Counted from the first letter of the stretch, positions 38,395-51,155 are shown. The stretch is 64,000 nucleotides of DNA from Massilia sp. METH4 (GCF_037094685.1 NZ_CP146614.1:2914001-2978000), one strand, 5' to 3'. Notes: a model not told the origin generated them from the letters alone. Numbers and translations are program-made.

Positions 38395-40119
38395 CTATTC
38401 GTTCGTGCAGCCCAGCACTTCCTCGAGGCTCGTCAGGCCGGCCTTCACCTTCACGAGGCCCGACTGGCGCAGCGATTTCACGCCCTCGGCCTGGGCCTGG
38501 GCGGCGATCTGCATCGAGTTGCCGTGCGCGAGGATCAGCGCCTCGATCGCCGGCGTGATCGGCATGATCTGGTAGATGCCCACGCGCCCCTTGTAGCCGG
38601 AGCCGTTGCAGCGTTCGCAGCCGACCGGGCCGTACGACTTCCAGCTGCCATCGAGCTCCTCTGGCTTGAAGCCCGCGCTCACCAGCTTGTCCGGCGCGAT
38701 ATCGAGCGGCTTCTTGCAGCCGCACAGGCGCCGCGCCAGGCGCTGGGCCGTGATCAGGATCACGGACGAGGCGATGTTGAACGGCGCCACGCCCATGTTC
38801 ATCAGGCGTGTCAGCGTCGAGGGCGCGTCGTTCGTGTGCAGCGTGGAGAACACCATGTGGCCCGTCTGCGCCGCCTTGATCGCGATATCGGCCGTTTCCA
38901 GGTCGCGGATCTCGCCGACCATGATGATGTCCGGGTCCTGGCGCAGGAAGGACTTCAGCGCGACGGGGAAGGTCAGTCCCGCCTTGTCGTTCACGTTCAC
39001 CTGGTTCACGCCGGGCAGGTTGATCTCGGCCGGGTCTTCGGCCGTCGAGATATTGATGCCCGGCTTGTTCAGGATGTTCAGGCAGGTGTACAGCGACACG
39101 GTCTTGCCGGAACCCGTGGGACCGGTGACGAGCACCATGCCGTACGGCCGGGCAATCGCGTCCAGCATCAGCGCCTTCTGTTCCGGCTCGTAGCCCAGCG
39201 CGTCGATGCCCATCTGCGCCTGCGTCGCGTCGAGGATACGCATGACGGTCTTTTCGCCGAACAGCGTGGGCAGCGTGGAGACACGCAGGTCCAGCGTCCG
39301 GGTCGGCGACACGATCAACCGCATGCGGCCATCCTGCGGCACGCGCTTTTCGGAGATGTCGAGCCGGGCCAGTACCTTGATGCGCGAGACCAGCTTGTCC
39401 TTGATGGCCACCGGCGGCTGCGCGTGCTCGACCAGCACGCCATCGACCCGGAACCTGATCCTGTAGAACTTCTCGAACGGTTCGAAGTGCAGGTCCGAGG
39501 CGCCCATGTTCACGGCATCCATCAGCATCTTGTTCAGGAAGCGCACGATGGGCGCATCCTCGATATCGGTGGACGGCGCTTCGGCGGCCGCCGCTTCCTG
39601 CTCTTCGGCAAAGGCGATGGAACCTTCGGCGCCGGCCAGCTCGTCGATCAGCTGGGCGCTGCTCTTGCCGAGCTCGTGCAGCAGCCGCAGCAGCGCATCG
39701 TGCGCCACGATCACGGGTTCGACCAGCGACTCGGTCTGGAACTTGATCTGGTCCAGCGCCTGCATGTTGGTGGGATCGGAAATCGCCACCGACATCTTGT
39801 TGCCCCGCTTGGCCAGCGCCACCACGCGCTGCGCCTGCATCAGCTTTTCATCGATGATCTTCTCGGGCAGGGCCGCAACGCTGAGGGCGTGCAAGTCCAT
39901 CATCGGGTAGGCGAAGGTCTCGGAGCAGAAGGCGGCGAGGTCGCGCGCGCCAATGGCGCCGCCGGCCAGCAGCACGTCGATGAACGGCTGCTTGTCGGCG
40001 GCCGAGCGTTTCACCAGCGCGTCCGCCTGGGCGGCCGTCAGGCGACCGGCCTGCACCAGCGCCCGCGCCAATCCCGGCATGGGAGTGCCTGATGCCGTCG
40101 TGGGTTGGACTGCTGCCAT
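38395..40119 (-). CDS. pilB: Type IV pilus extension ATPase PilB
   Basis: PilB is the hexameric motor of pilus extension. The 574-residue product has an N-terminal MshEN/GspE domain, Walker A GPTGSGKTVSLYT, Asp box DPAEINLPGVNQ, Walker B PDIIMVGEIRDLETA, His box TGHMVFSTLHTNDAP and the tetracysteine zinc site (RLCGCKK ... GCERCNGSGYKG). ATG at 40119 is used; a TTG ten codons upstream is possible, and neither has a strong Shine-Dalgarno. Confidence 0.97.
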   Translation of the reverse strand: MAAVQPTTASGTPMPGLARALVQAGRLTAAQADALVKRSAADKQPFIDVLLAGGAIGARDLAAFCSETFAYPMMDLHALSVAALPEKIIDEKLMQAQRVVALAKRGNKMSVAISDPTNMQALDQIKFQTESLVEPVIVAHDALLRLLHELGKSSAQLIDELAGAEGSIAFAEEQEAAAAEAPSTDIEDAPIVRFLNKMLMDAVNMGASDLHFEPFEKFYRIRFRVDGVLVEHAQPPVAIKDKLVSRIKVLARLDISEKRVPQDGRMRLIVSPTRTLDLRVSTLPTLFGEKTVMRILDATQAQMGIDALGYEPEQKALMLDAIARPYGMVLVTGPTGSGKTVSLYTCLNILNKPGINISTAEDPAEINLPGVNQVNVNDKAGLTFPVALKSFLRQDPDIIMVGEIRDLETADIAIKAAQTGHMVFSTLHTNDAPSTLTRLMNMGVAPFNIASSVILITAQRLARRLCGCKKPLDIAPDKLVSAGFKPEELDGSWKSYGPVGCERCNGSGYKGRVGIYQIMPITPAIEALILAHGNSMQIAAQAQAEGVKSLRQSGLVKVKAGLTSLEEVLGCTNE

Positions 40120-40156
40120 AGATGAAACGGTTGATGAAATTGGAGGCAATCAAGGG

Positions 40157-40176
40157 ATGATGCCTGTGGGCATCAT
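40157..40176. other. Hairpin upstream of pilB
   Basis: ATGATGCC-TGTG-GGCATCAT is a perfect 8-bp stem with a tetraloop, 38 nt before the pilB ATG on the minus strand. It would lie in the pilB leader and might affect translation or be an operator. Confidence 0.45.
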
Positions 40177-40361
40177 AATTGTAAAGCCTTGTTTTGTAAC
40201 GAATCCGTGCCGATTTCACGACTGATGCCGTGCGATCAACGACCTTGGTGCACTTGTCATCCGCGCGTGGATGCGGCAACGGCTCCCTTACCGTTTTCGG
40301 ACTGTCGAGCGAAAAGTTTAGGCCTGGCGCAAGCCGGCCCATGCGCTGCCTATAATGAGGC

Positions 40362-41216
40362 ATGGACGATCCGCCAACATCCGCCATCGGGCGCCGCCTC
40401 GCGCTGATGCCACCGCCGGCACTGGCGGGGATCGTGCGCTATTTCCACGTGGAGTGGGACAGCGCCGGCCCGGCCATCGTGCCGGCTTCTCCCTATCCGA
40501 TGGCAACGTTCTTCGCCGCCGGCGGTTCCCTGGTGCCTTCGACCGGCGGCCGGCTGGCGCTGTTCCGCGAGCCAATGCTGTGCGGACCCGTTACCGCGGC
40601 CATGCCTGTGCTGTGGCAGCAGAACACGTCCTTCATCAGCGCGCTGATCGAACCTGCCAGCTTCGCAACCTTGTTTGGCATGAGCCCCGGCGCCTTGCGC
40701 GACACTCCCGTGGCGTTGGCCGATGCCGAACCGTGCGTGCCTGCGAGGGCGCTGGCGGAGGCAGTGGCGGGCACGCGCGACATCGCCCGCTGGGTCGGTG
40801 CGCTGCAATCCTGGCTGTTGCAGGTGCTCGCCCGCCGGGGAGGACGTGCCGCGCCATTCGTGTTGCCTGCCGCGCTGCTCGACTTGCCGGCTCCCGAGAT
40901 CGCGCGGCGCTATGGCATCGGCGAGCGACAGCTGGAGCGTCGCTTCCAGGCCAGTTATGGCCAGAGCATGCGGGCGATGCGCCAGATGCTGCGCTATACC
41001 CGGGCGCTTGGCATGCTGATGCACCTTCCGCCGCGCCCGGGCCTGCTCACGCGGGTGGCGATGGATGCTGGCTATCACGACCAGGCCCACATGATCCGGG
41101 ACTTTACCGCGTACACCGGCCGCCCGCCTGGCGCCTGGTATGCGGACGGCGACGACCGCCTGCACCGCATGTACCGCTACGACACGCCGCACCGGGCCAT
41201 CGTCACGCGGGCTTGA
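40362..41216 (+). CDS. AraC-family transcriptional regulator
   Basis: The 284-residue protein has a divergent N-terminal effector domain with VRYFHVEW and a C-terminal double helix-turn-helix domain at about residues 178-272 ([32 protein letters not shown], given in part, and [22 protein letters not shown]). The second helix-turn-helix, with [12 protein letters not shown], matches the AraC signature. It is divergent from pilB and co-directional with the orphan nuoB, but no target is evident. The ATG lacks a clear ribosome site. Confidence 0.9.
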   Translation: MDDPPTSAIGRRLALMPPPALAGIVRYFHVEWDSAGPAIVPASPYPMATFFAAGGSLVPSTGGRLALFREPMLCGPVTAAMPVLWQQNTSFISALIEPASFATLFGMSPGALRDTPVALADAEPCVPARALAEAVAGTRDIARWVGALQSWLLQVLARRGGRAAPFVLPAALLDLPAPEIARRYGIGERQLERRFQASYGQSMRAMRQMLRYTRALGMLMHLPPRPGLLTRVAMDAGYHDQAHMIRDFTAYTGRPPGAWYADGDDRLHRMYRYDTPHRAIVTRA

Positions 41217-41296
41217 GCAAGCCATGTCGGCTCCGTACAATTTTTCCAGCGCCCGCGCCGCTATCGTGCCGCCTTCGGATAGCGAAGGAGAGAGCG

Positions 41297-41791
41297 ATGG
41301 AGAGAGCAATCGAGCAACACGACGGTTTCCTCGTCACGTCGGCAGCGGCCCTGTTCGATGCCGCCCGCAAGGACAGCCTGTGGTACCTCACGTTCGGCCT
41401 GGCATGCTGCGCCGTCGAGATGATGGAATGCGCGTCGGCCCGCTACGACATGGACCGCTTCGGCATGGTGCCGCGAGCCTCGCCGCGGCATGCGGACCTG
41501 ATGATCGTGGCGGGGACGTTGACCAACAAGATGGCGCGCGCCATGCGCAAGGTCTATGACCAGATGCCCGAGCCGAAGTACGTGATTTCGATGGGTTCCT
41601 GCGCCAACGGCGGCGGCTATTACCACTACAGCTACTCCGTGGTGCGCGGCTGCGACCGCATCGTGCCCGTCGATATCTACATCCCCGGTTGCCCGCCCAC
41701 CGCCGAGGCGCTGCTGTACGGCTTGCTGCAATTGCAACGCAAGATCGCCCTGAACGGAGCGGAGGCGGCACATCCCGAGCTGGCCCGCTAA
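41297..41791 (+). CDS. Orphan NuoB-like [4Fe-4S] subunit (NADH-quinone oxidoreductase B / group 3-4 hydrogenase small subunit type)
   Basis: The 164-residue protein has all four Cys ligands of the N2 iron-sulfur cluster: the CC pair in [13 protein letters not shown], Cys in [19 protein letters not shown] and Cys in [15 protein letters not shown]. This is the full-length NuoB fold, with intact ligands, but none of the other nuo genes is near. AAGGAGA precedes the ATG. It may be a second copy that substitutes for the operon-encoded NuoB or belongs to another redox complex. Nothing adjacent explains it. Confidence 0.88.
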   Translation: MERAIEQHDGFLVTSAAALFDAARKDSLWYLTFGLACCAVEMMECASARYDMDRFGMVPRASPRHADLMIVAGTLTNKMARAMRKVYDQMPEPKYVISMGSCANGGGYYHYSYSVVRGCDRIVPVDIYIPGCPPTAEALLYGLLQLQRKIALNGAEAAHPELAR

Positions 41792-41902
41792 ACACCCAAG
41801 GTCGAGCGCGTGTCATGGGGCAGGCACCATGACACGAGCTCGACAGTCACGCCATCGTTCAGCACACTGGGCTATGATGAGGTGTTATCGGGGAGGCATC
41901 AT

Positions 41903-43117
41903 ATGCGCAAGCTGGTGGCCGGCGTCATGCTGGCATGGGCGGCAGCGGGGGCGGCATCGGCCGAACCCGCACTCTTGAAGGCGGCACAAGAGCGGCAGGC
42001 GGCGGCGCTGGCGCTGCTGGAAAAGCTCGTCAACATTGATTCCGGCACCTTCAATGCGAAGGGGTTGGACGCGGTCGGGGCGATTGCCGCGGCCGAACTG
42101 GCGCAGCAGGGTTTCAGCGTCGAGAAGACACCGGCCACCCCGGCGGCAGGCCACAACATCGTGGCCACGCGCACCGGTTCCGGCAAGGGCAGGGTGCTGC
42201 TGGTCGCCCACATGGATACCGTGTTCCCGGACGGCACGGCGGCGAAGCGCCCGTTCCGCATCGAAGGCAGACGTGCCTATGGCCCGGGCATCATGGACGA
42301 CAAGGGCGGCATCGTCATCGCCGTCCAGGCAGCCCGGCTGCTGGGCGACAAAGACTTCGGCAAGCTCACCATCCTGCTCAACACGAACGAGGAAACGGGC
42401 TCGGAAGGCACGCGCGCCCTGATCGACAAGCTGGTGCGCGGGCACGACGTCGCCTTCAACCTGGAGCCGGGCCGCGCGGCCGACGGCCTGGTGGTGGCCC
42501 GCAAGGGCAGCGGCGAGATCGAGCTGGAAGTGACGGGCAAGGCTTCGCATGCCGGCGTGGCGCCGAAGCAGGGCGTCAACGCGGCGCTGGAAGCGGCGCA
42601 CCAGGTCGTGCAGCTGTCCCGCCTGGGCGACGATGCCAAGGAAACCACGGTCAGCTGGACCGTCATCCATGGCGGCGAGCGCAGCAACGTGATCCCGGAC
42701 CATGCAAGGGCAACGGCGGACGTGCGGGTGAAGACGCCGGAGGAATTCGATCGCGTGGAGCGCGACATGCGCAGCATCGCTGCGAAGAAGCTGGTACCCG
42801 AGGCTCAGATAGCGCTATCATTGACCCGCGGATTTCCGCCGATGCCGCCCAGTGCCGTCACCGATGGGCTGGCGGCCAGGGCCGCGTCCATCTATGCCGA
42901 GATCGGCCGCAAGCTGACCCTGGAAAGCACGGGCGGCGCAGCTGACGCGAGCCTGATGTTCGCGGCCGGCGTGCCTACCCTGGATGGCTTGGGCATCGTC
43001 GGCGGCGGCATCCACACGGCCGATGAATACGCCGAGGTGGACAGCATCGCGCCCCGCATCTACCTGCTGGCCCGGCTGATCCAGGAATACGGCCGCCGGC
43101 CGGCGATAACGAAATAA
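41903..43117 (+). CDS. Exported M20 peptidase (glutamate carboxypeptidase-like)
   Basis: The 404-residue metallopeptidase has a signal peptide (MRKLVAGVMLAWAAAGAASA), zinc ligands in LLVAHMDTVFPDG and GIMDDKGGIVIA, the catalytic Glu pair in LLNTNEETGSEG, and the M20 dimerisation domain from about residue 205 (GKASHAGVAPKQGVNA). The last His ligand is in GGGIHTADEYAEVDS. These fit carboxypeptidase G2-like enzymes that remove C-terminal glutamate from folate-type or peptide substrates in the periplasm. GGGGAGG lies 6 nt before ATG 41903. It is likely co-transcribed with the carboxylesterase 19 nt downstream. Confidence 0.9.
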   Translation: MRKLVAGVMLAWAAAGAASAEPALLKAAQERQAAALALLEKLVNIDSGTFNAKGLDAVGAIAAAELAQQGFSVEKTPATPAAGHNIVATRTGSGKGRVLLVAHMDTVFPDGTAAKRPFRIEGRRAYGPGIMDDKGGIVIAVQAARLLGDKDFGKLTILLNTNEETGSEGTRALIDKLVRGHDVAFNLEPGRAADGLVVARKGSGEIELEVTGKASHAGVAPKQGVNAALEAAHQVVQLSRLGDDAKETTVSWTVIHGGERSNVIPDHARATADVRVKTPEEFDRVERDMRSIAAKKLVPEAQIALSLTRGFPPMPPSAVTDGLAARAASIYAEIGRKLTLESTGGAADASLMFAAGVPTLDGLGIVGGGIHTADEYAEVDSIAPRIYLLARLIQEYGRRPAITK

Positions 43118-43136
43118 CCACGAAGGAGACAATACG

Positions 43137-44669
<1,533 letters not shown>

Positions 44670-44723
44670 AAGGCCGTAGGGCAATGATTGCAGCAGAGCC
44701 AGAAAGTTTCTTCATGCACTTAT

Positions 44724-44742
44724 GCTGATAAGGCTCATCAGC
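44724..44742. promoter_or_regulatory. Dyad upstream of xdhA
   Basis: GCTGAT-N7-ATCAGC lies 66 nt before the xdhA ATG, in the only gap that can hold the xdh promoter. It is a candidate operator for a purine-responsive regulator; no regulator gene is adjacent. Confidence 0.4.
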
Positions 44743-44807
44743 AATATGTTATAGGGGGATGGTTGGCCGATGATAGTCTTACGAACTGATACTACCGCGA
44801 GGCCAAC

Positions 44808-46268
<1,461 letters not shown>

Positions 46269-46277
46269 GGAGACACC

Positions 46278-48623
46278 ATGAACCATCCCGCCATCCCTGA
46301 ATTGAAGGCTGCCTCCTTGGCCGCGAATTGGTCCGGTGTGGGCCTGTCGCGCAAGCATGAATCGGCCGAGCTGCACGTGCTGGGCCAGGCCACCTACACG
46401 GACGATATCCCCGAGCTGCAAGGCACGCTGCATGCGGCGCTGGGCCTGTCGTTGAAGGCGCACGCCAATATCGTGGCCATGGACCTGGAACCGGTGAAGA
46501 ATTCGCCGGGCGTGGTCGCCGTGTTCACCGCCAAGGACATTCCGGGCGTGAACGACTGCGGCCCGATCATCCACGACGATCCGGTCCTGGCCGACGGCCT
46601 GGTGCAATACGTGGGCCAGCCGATCTTCGTCGTCGTCGCCGACACGCACACCAATGCCCGCCGCGCCGCCCGCAAGGCCGTGATCACGTACGACGAGCTG
46701 CCGGCCATCTTCACGCCGCAGCAGGCGAAAGCCGCCGGTTCCTACGTGCTGCCGCCGATGAAGCTGCAGAAGGGCGATCCGCAGGCCGCGTTCGAGCGCG
46801 CACCGCGCAAGGTGAAGGGAGAACTCTTCGTCGGCGGCCAGGAGCAGTTCTACCTGGAAGGCCAGATCTCCTACGCGATCCCGAAAGAGAACCGCGGCAT
46901 GTTCGTGCAGTGCTCCACGCAGCACCCGAGCGAGATGCTGCACCTGGTCGCGCATGCGCTGGGCCTGCACTCGCACAACGTGCAGGTGGAGTGCCGCCGC
47001 ATGGGCGGCGGCTTCGGCGGCAAGGAATCGCAGTCCGCCCTGTGGGCGATCTGCGCCTCGCTGGCCGCGTTCAAGCTGAAGGTGCCCGTCAAGCTGCGCG
47101 CCGACCGCGACGACGACATGATCGTCACCGGCAAGCGGCACTGCTTCTTCTACGAGTACGAGGTCGGCTACGACGACGACGGCCGCATCGTCGCCGCCAA
47201 GGTGGACATGACGTCGCGCGCCGGCTTCTCGGCCGACCTGTCCGGCCCCGTCGCCACCCGCGCCATCTGCCACTTCGACAACTGCTACTACCTGTCGGAC
47301 GCCGATATCCGCGCCGCGTGCGGCAAGACCAATACCCAGTCGAACACCGCGTTCCGCGGCTTCGGCGGCCCGCAGGGCGCGATCGCCATGGAATACATCA
47401 TCGACGAGATTGCCCGCAACCTGGGCAAGGACGCGCTGGACATCCGCCGCCTGAACTTCTACGGCACCGAAGACCGCAACGTCACGCCTTATGGCCAGGT
47501 CGTGGCAGGCAACGTGCTGCCGGCCCTGACCGCGCGGCTGGAAGAAACGAGCGAATACCGCGCGCGCCGCAAGGCCGTGGAAGAGTTCAACGCGAAGAGC
47601 CCGGTGCTGAAGAAGGGCCTGGCGTTCACGCCCCTGAAGTTCGGCATCGCGTTCAACGTTACCCACCTGAACCAGGCCGGCGCGCTGGTGCACGTGTACG
47701 TGGACGGCTCCGTGCTCGTCAACCACGGCGGCACCGAGATGGGGCAGGGCGTCAACACCAAGGTCATGCAGGTTGTCGCGCATGAACTGGGGCTGGACCT
47801 GTGCCATGTGCGCATCACCGCCACCGATACCAGCAAGGTCGCCAACACGTCGGCCACCGCGGCATCGACGGGTGCGGACCTGAACGGCAAGGCGGCGCAG
47901 GACGCGGCGCGCCAGATCAAGGAACGCCTGGCGAAGTTCGCCGTCGAGCAGCATGGCGGCGACATCGAGTCGGTGCGCTTCGCGGACGATCACGTGCACG
48001 TGAACGGCCAATCGATCCGCTGGCACGTGCTGGTGGGCCAGGCCTACCTGAAGCGCGTGCAGCTGTGGTCCGACGGTTTCTACGCCACCCCGCACCTGTC
48101 GTGGGACCCGAAGACGATGAACGGCACGCCGTTCTCGTACTTCGCCTACGGCGCGGCGGTGTCGGAAGTCGTCGTCGACACGCTGACCGGCGAATGGCGC
48201 CTGGTGCGCGCCGACGCGCTGTACGACGCGGGCAATTCGCTGAACCCGGCCATCGACATCGGCCAGGTCGAAGGCGCGTTCATCCAGGGCATGGGCTGGC
48301 TGACCACCGAGCAGCTGTGGTGGAACGCCAACGGCAAGCTGATGACGCATGCCCCGTCCACGTACAAGATCCCGGGCATTTCCGACTGCCCGCAGGACTT
48401 CCGCGTGAACCTGTTCGACCAGCCGAACGTGGCCGACAGCATCCACCGCTCGAAAGCCGTCGGCGAACCGCCGCTGCTGCTGCCGTTCTCGGTGTTCTTC
48501 GCGATCCGCGACGCCATCTCCGCCGTGGGCGGCCACAAGGTGAACCCGCCGCTGAACGCGCCGGCGACCAGCGAGGAAATCCTGCGGGCGATCGATGCCG
48601 TGACCGCGAAGGCGGCCGCCTGA
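46278..48623 (+). CDS. xdhB: Xanthine dehydrogenase large subunit XdhB (molybdopterin)
   Basis: XdhB is the catalytic subunit that hydroxylates hypoxanthine and xanthine at the molybdenum centre. The 781-residue product has the small aldehyde-oxidase hammerhead domain, then molybdopterin-binding motifs RMGGGFGGKESQSA, NTAFRGFGGPQGA and GGTEMGQGVNTKVMQ, and the catalytic Glu in SKAVGEPPLLLPFSVFFAI. The start follows a GAGGAG. A composite palindromic element lies between its stop and xdhC, in what is otherwise a tight operon. Confidence 0.98.
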   Translation: MNHPAIPELKAASLAANWSGVGLSRKHESAELHVLGQATYTDDIPELQGTLHAALGLSLKAHANIVAMDLEPVKNSPGVVAVFTAKDIPGVNDCGPIIHDDPVLADGLVQYVGQPIFVVVADTHTNARRAARKAVITYDELPAIFTPQQAKAAGSYVLPPMKLQKGDPQAAFERAPRKVKGELFVGGQEQFYLEGQISYAIPKENRGMFVQCSTQHPSEMLHLVAHALGLHSHNVQVECRRMGGGFGGKESQSALWAICASLAAFKLKVPVKLRADRDDDMIVTGKRHCFFYEYEVGYDDDGRIVAAKVDMTSRAGFSADLSGPVATRAICHFDNCYYLSDADIRAACGKTNTQSNTAFRGFGGPQGAIAMEYIIDEIARNLGKDALDIRRLNFYGTEDRNVTPYGQVVAGNVLPALTARLEETSEYRARRKAVEEFNAKSPVLKKGLAFTPLKFGIAFNVTHLNQAGALVHVYVDGSVLVNHGGTEMGQGVNTKVMQVVAHELGLDLCHVRITATDTSKVANTSATAASTGADLNGKAAQDAARQIKERLAKFAVEQHGGDIESVRFADDHVHVNGQSIRWHVLVGQAYLKRVQLWSDGFYATPHLSWDPKTMNGTPFSYFAYGAAVSEVVVDTLTGEWRLVRADALYDAGNSLNPAIDIGQVEGAFIQGMGWLTTEQLWWNANGKLMTHAPSTYKIPGISDCPQDFRVNLFDQPNVADSIHRSKAVGEPPLLLPFSVFFAIRDAISAVGGHKVNPPLNAPATSEEILRAIDAVTAKAAA

Positions 48624-48638
48624 GGCCTCCGAGGCCCT

Positions 48639-48774
48639 GGTGTCGTACACCTTTACGAGCTTGCTCGTAAAGGTGTACGACACCGGTTTTCTCGAGAGGC
48701 ACTGGCGAGCGCGCAGGAAAACCGGTGTCGCACACCTTTTCCGGAGAGATCGCCCGGAAAAGGTGTTCGACACC
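48639..48774. repeat. Composite double-palindrome element, copy 2
   Basis: Palindrome 1 has perfect 22-bp arms (48639-48660 and 48663-48684) around TT. A 39-nt spacer (GGTTTTC...GAAAACC) leads to palindrome 2, with 21-bp arms (48724-48744 and 48754-48774) and a mismatch. The joint 16-mer CGACACCGGTTTTCTC (48678-48693) is identical to the other two copies. Outer ends read TGGTGTCG and CGACACCA. It sits inside the xdh operon between xdhB and xdhC. Confidence 0.9.
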
Positions 48775-48809
48775 AGCTGCCGGTAACACTGCAATAAAGG
48801 TTTTGAATC

Positions 48810-49814
48810 ATGAACGAATGGCTGACGACAACCACCGCTCCGGCGGTGCTGGTAACGGTGGCGCGGGTCGAGGGATCGGCGCCGCGCGAGCCGGGCGCGA
48901 AGTTCCTCGTGACCCAGCGCACGCTGCACGACACGATCGGCGGCGGGCATCTGGAGTTGCGGGCAGTGGAGATCGCCCGCGAGATGCTCGCTGCCGGGGC
49001 GCCCGAGGTGCGGTACGAGCGCTTCGGCCTGGGCCCGAGTCTGGGCCAGTGCTGCGGCGGTGTCGTCTGGCTGCTGTTCGAACCGGTGACGGATTCCGTC
49101 GCCGAAACCCTCACCTTGTTGCGGACCAACCGCACCGGCGACTTCTGGCGCGTGTCGTCGATCGCCGGCCGGCCCCGTAACGCGGTGTTCGATGCCCACG
49201 GCGCGCTGGTGGCCGGCGAAGCGGACGTGCCCCGGCACTTCCCCCGCACCAGCAGCGCGATCGTGCTGCCGGACGGCTGGCTGGTCGACCCGATCGCCGC
49301 GCCGGCCGCGCACCTCGTGCTGTTCGGCGCCGGGCACGTGGGTGCCGCCATCGTGCGTGCCCTGGCCGAACTGCCGTGCATCATTACGTGGGTCGACGAG
49401 CGGGACGAGATGTTTCCGCCCGACGTTCCCGCCAACGTGATCGTGGAAGCTACCGACACGCCCGAAGCCGTGGTGGATGCCGCGCCGGACGGCGCCAGCT
49501 ACCTCGTGCTGACGCACAGCCACGCGCTCGACGAGCGGCTGTCCGCCGCCATCCTCGCCCGCGACAACGTGGGCTGGTTCGGCCTGATCGGCTCGAAGAC
49601 GAAACGCGTGCTGTTCGAACGCCGCCTGGCCACGCGTGGCCTGCCTGCCGACCGGATTGCGTCCATGGTCTGCCCGATCGGCCTGCCCGGCATTACCGAC
49701 AAGGCGCCGGCCGCCATCGCAGTCTCCGTGGCCGCGCAATTATTGATGACCTGGGAAGCGCAAGCCACGGCCGCCGCCGCGATGCCGCGCCAGCCCGCCC
49801 TGCAAGAGAACTGA
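48810..49814 (+). CDS. xdhC: Xanthine dehydrogenase accessory protein XdhC
   Basis: XdhC binds molybdenum cofactor and helps insert its sulfurated form into XdhB. The 334-residue product has the N-terminal XdhC/CoxI domain (VTVARVEGSAPREPGAKFLV, GGGHLE, GPSLGQCCGGVV with the metal-cofactor Cys) and a C-terminal Rossmann domain (HLVLFGAGHVGAAIVRALAE; then LTHSHALDERL, and the final GWFGLIGSKTKR and PIGLPGITDKAP). It ends 1 nt before guaD, so the two are coupled. Confidence 0.96.
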   Translation: MNEWLTTTTAPAVLVTVARVEGSAPREPGAKFLVTQRTLHDTIGGGHLELRAVEIAREMLAAGAPEVRYERFGLGPSLGQCCGGVVWLLFEPVTDSVAETLTLLRTNRTGDFWRVSSIAGRPRNAVFDAHGALVAGEADVPRHFPRTSSAIVLPDGWLVDPIAAPAAHLVLFGAGHVGAAIVRALAELPCIITWVDERDEMFPPDVPANVIVEATDTPEAVVDAAPDGASYLVLTHSHALDERLSAAILARDNVGWFGLIGSKTKRVLFERRLATRGLPADRIASMVCPIGLPGITDKAPAAIAVSVAAQLLMTWEAQATAAAAMPRQPALQEN

Positions 49815-49815
49815 T

Positions 49816-51126
49816 ATGCAAACGACCCCGAATGTGCAAGCCTACCGCGCCGGCCTGCTGACCTTCCATGCCGACCCCGCCTTCAGCGAGCGCGCCTATT
49901 CCTGGCACGAGGATGGCCTGCTGATCGTCGCCAACGGCAAGATCCAGGCGGCCGGCGACTGGGCCAACCTCCAGGGCACGCTGCCGCCGGGAACGCCGGT
50001 GACGGATTACCGCGGCAAGATCATCAGCGCCGGCTTCATCGACACGCACATTCATTACCCGCAAACGGACATGATCGCGTCGCCGGCGCCGGGCCTGCTG
50101 CCATGGCTGGAACAGTACACGTTCCCGACCGAGCGCGCGTTCGCCGATCCGGCTCACGCCGCCGGCGTGGCCGAGTTCTTCCTCGACGAGCTGCTGCGCC
50201 AGGGCACCACCACGGCGCTGGTCTACTGCACCGTGCATCCGCAATCGGTCGATGCGTTCTTCACCGCCAGCGAAGCGCGCGGCCTGCGCATGATCGCCGG
50301 CAAGGTGATGATGGACCGCCACTGCCCGGACTTCCTGTGCGACACGGCCGAGCAGGGCGGCCGCGAGACGGAAGAGCTGATCGGGCGCTGGCACAACCAC
50401 GACCGCTCGCTGTATGCGATCACGCCGCGCTTCGCGCCGACGTCCACCGAAGCCCAGATGGAAGTCACCGGCGCGCTGGCCCGCAAGTACCCGGATACCT
50501 ACCTGCAAACCCACGTGTCGGAAAACGAGGACGAGTGCAAGTGGGTGCAGCAGCTGTATCCGAACGCGCGCAGCTACCTCGACGTGTACGACCACTACGG
50601 CATGATGCGCCCGCGCGCCGTGTTCGGCCACTGCATCTGGCTCGACGAGCGTGACCGCGAGCGCATGGCCGAAACGAAATCGGCGGCCGCCGTCTGCCCC
50701 ACGTCGAACCTGTTCCTGGGCAGCGGCCTGTTCGACTTCGAACAGGCCGACAAGCACGGCATGCTGATGGCGCTGGCCACGGACGTGGGCGCGGGCACGT
50801 CGTTCTCGATGTTGCAAACGATGAATGAAGCCTATAAAGTAGCGCGCTTGAAAGGCAGCTACCTGCCCGCGTTGCGCATGTTCTACCTGTCCACGCTGGG
50901 CGCGGCGCGCAGCCTGCACCTCGAGGACAAGGTCGGCAGCCTGGCCGCCGGCAACGAGGCCGACTTCATCGTGCTCGACCCGCAAGCGACGCCCCTGTTG
51001 GCGCGCCGCACGGGCCGCACGGAAAGCCTCGAAGAGATGCTGTTCGCGCTGGCCCTGCTGGGTGACGACCGCGCGATCGCAGCCACGTACTCGGCCGGCA
51101 AGCTGGTGCACACGCGGGAGGGCTGA
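49816..51126 (+). CDS. guaD: Guanine deaminase
   Basis: GuaD converts guanine to xanthine, the substrate of the adjacent XdhAB. The 436-residue amidohydrolase has metal motif GFIDTHIHYPQTDMIAS, LQTHVSENEDE, FGHCIWLDERD and LATDVGAGTSFSML, and the usual C-terminal region VGSLAAGNEADFIVLDP. Length and motifs fit GuaD rather than other ATZ/TRZ deaminases. It overlaps the tail of the xdh operon and precedes a further purine gene by 29 nt. Confidence 0.96.
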   Translation: MQTTPNVQAYRAGLLTFHADPAFSERAYSWHEDGLLIVANGKIQAAGDWANLQGTLPPGTPVTDYRGKIISAGFIDTHIHYPQTDMIASPAPGLLPWLEQYTFPTERAFADPAHAAGVAEFFLDELLRQGTTTALVYCTVHPQSVDAFFTASEARGLRMIAGKVMMDRHCPDFLCDTAEQGGRETEELIGRWHNHDRSLYAITPRFAPTSTEAQMEVTGALARKYPDTYLQTHVSENEDECKWVQQLYPNARSYLDVYDHYGMMRPRAVFGHCIWLDERDRERMAETKSAAAVCPTSNLFLGSGLFDFEQADKHGMLMALATDVGAGTSFSMLQTMNEAYKVARLKGSYLPALRMFYLSTLGAARSLHLEDKVGSLAAGNEADFIVLDPQATPLLARRTGRTESLEEMLFALALLGDDRAIAATYSAGKLVHTREG

Positions 51127-51155
51127 CTTTCTCACTTCCTTTGAGAGAGAGTCCC

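Noticed and set aside
40120..40361. Sigma-54 promoter for pilB
   Set aside because: A GGCACGG word exists on the minus strand but the GC at the -12 position is missing at the required distance.
41297..41791. NiFe-hydrogenase small subunit
   Set aside because: Length and spacing of the four cysteines fit NuoB, and no large subunit or maturation genes are nearby. The relation of the folds is still noted in the entry.
48639..48774. Ordinary rho-independent terminators
   Set aside because: The hairpins are much longer than terminator stems, lack a following T tract, come in linked pairs and share a conserved joint with other loci.
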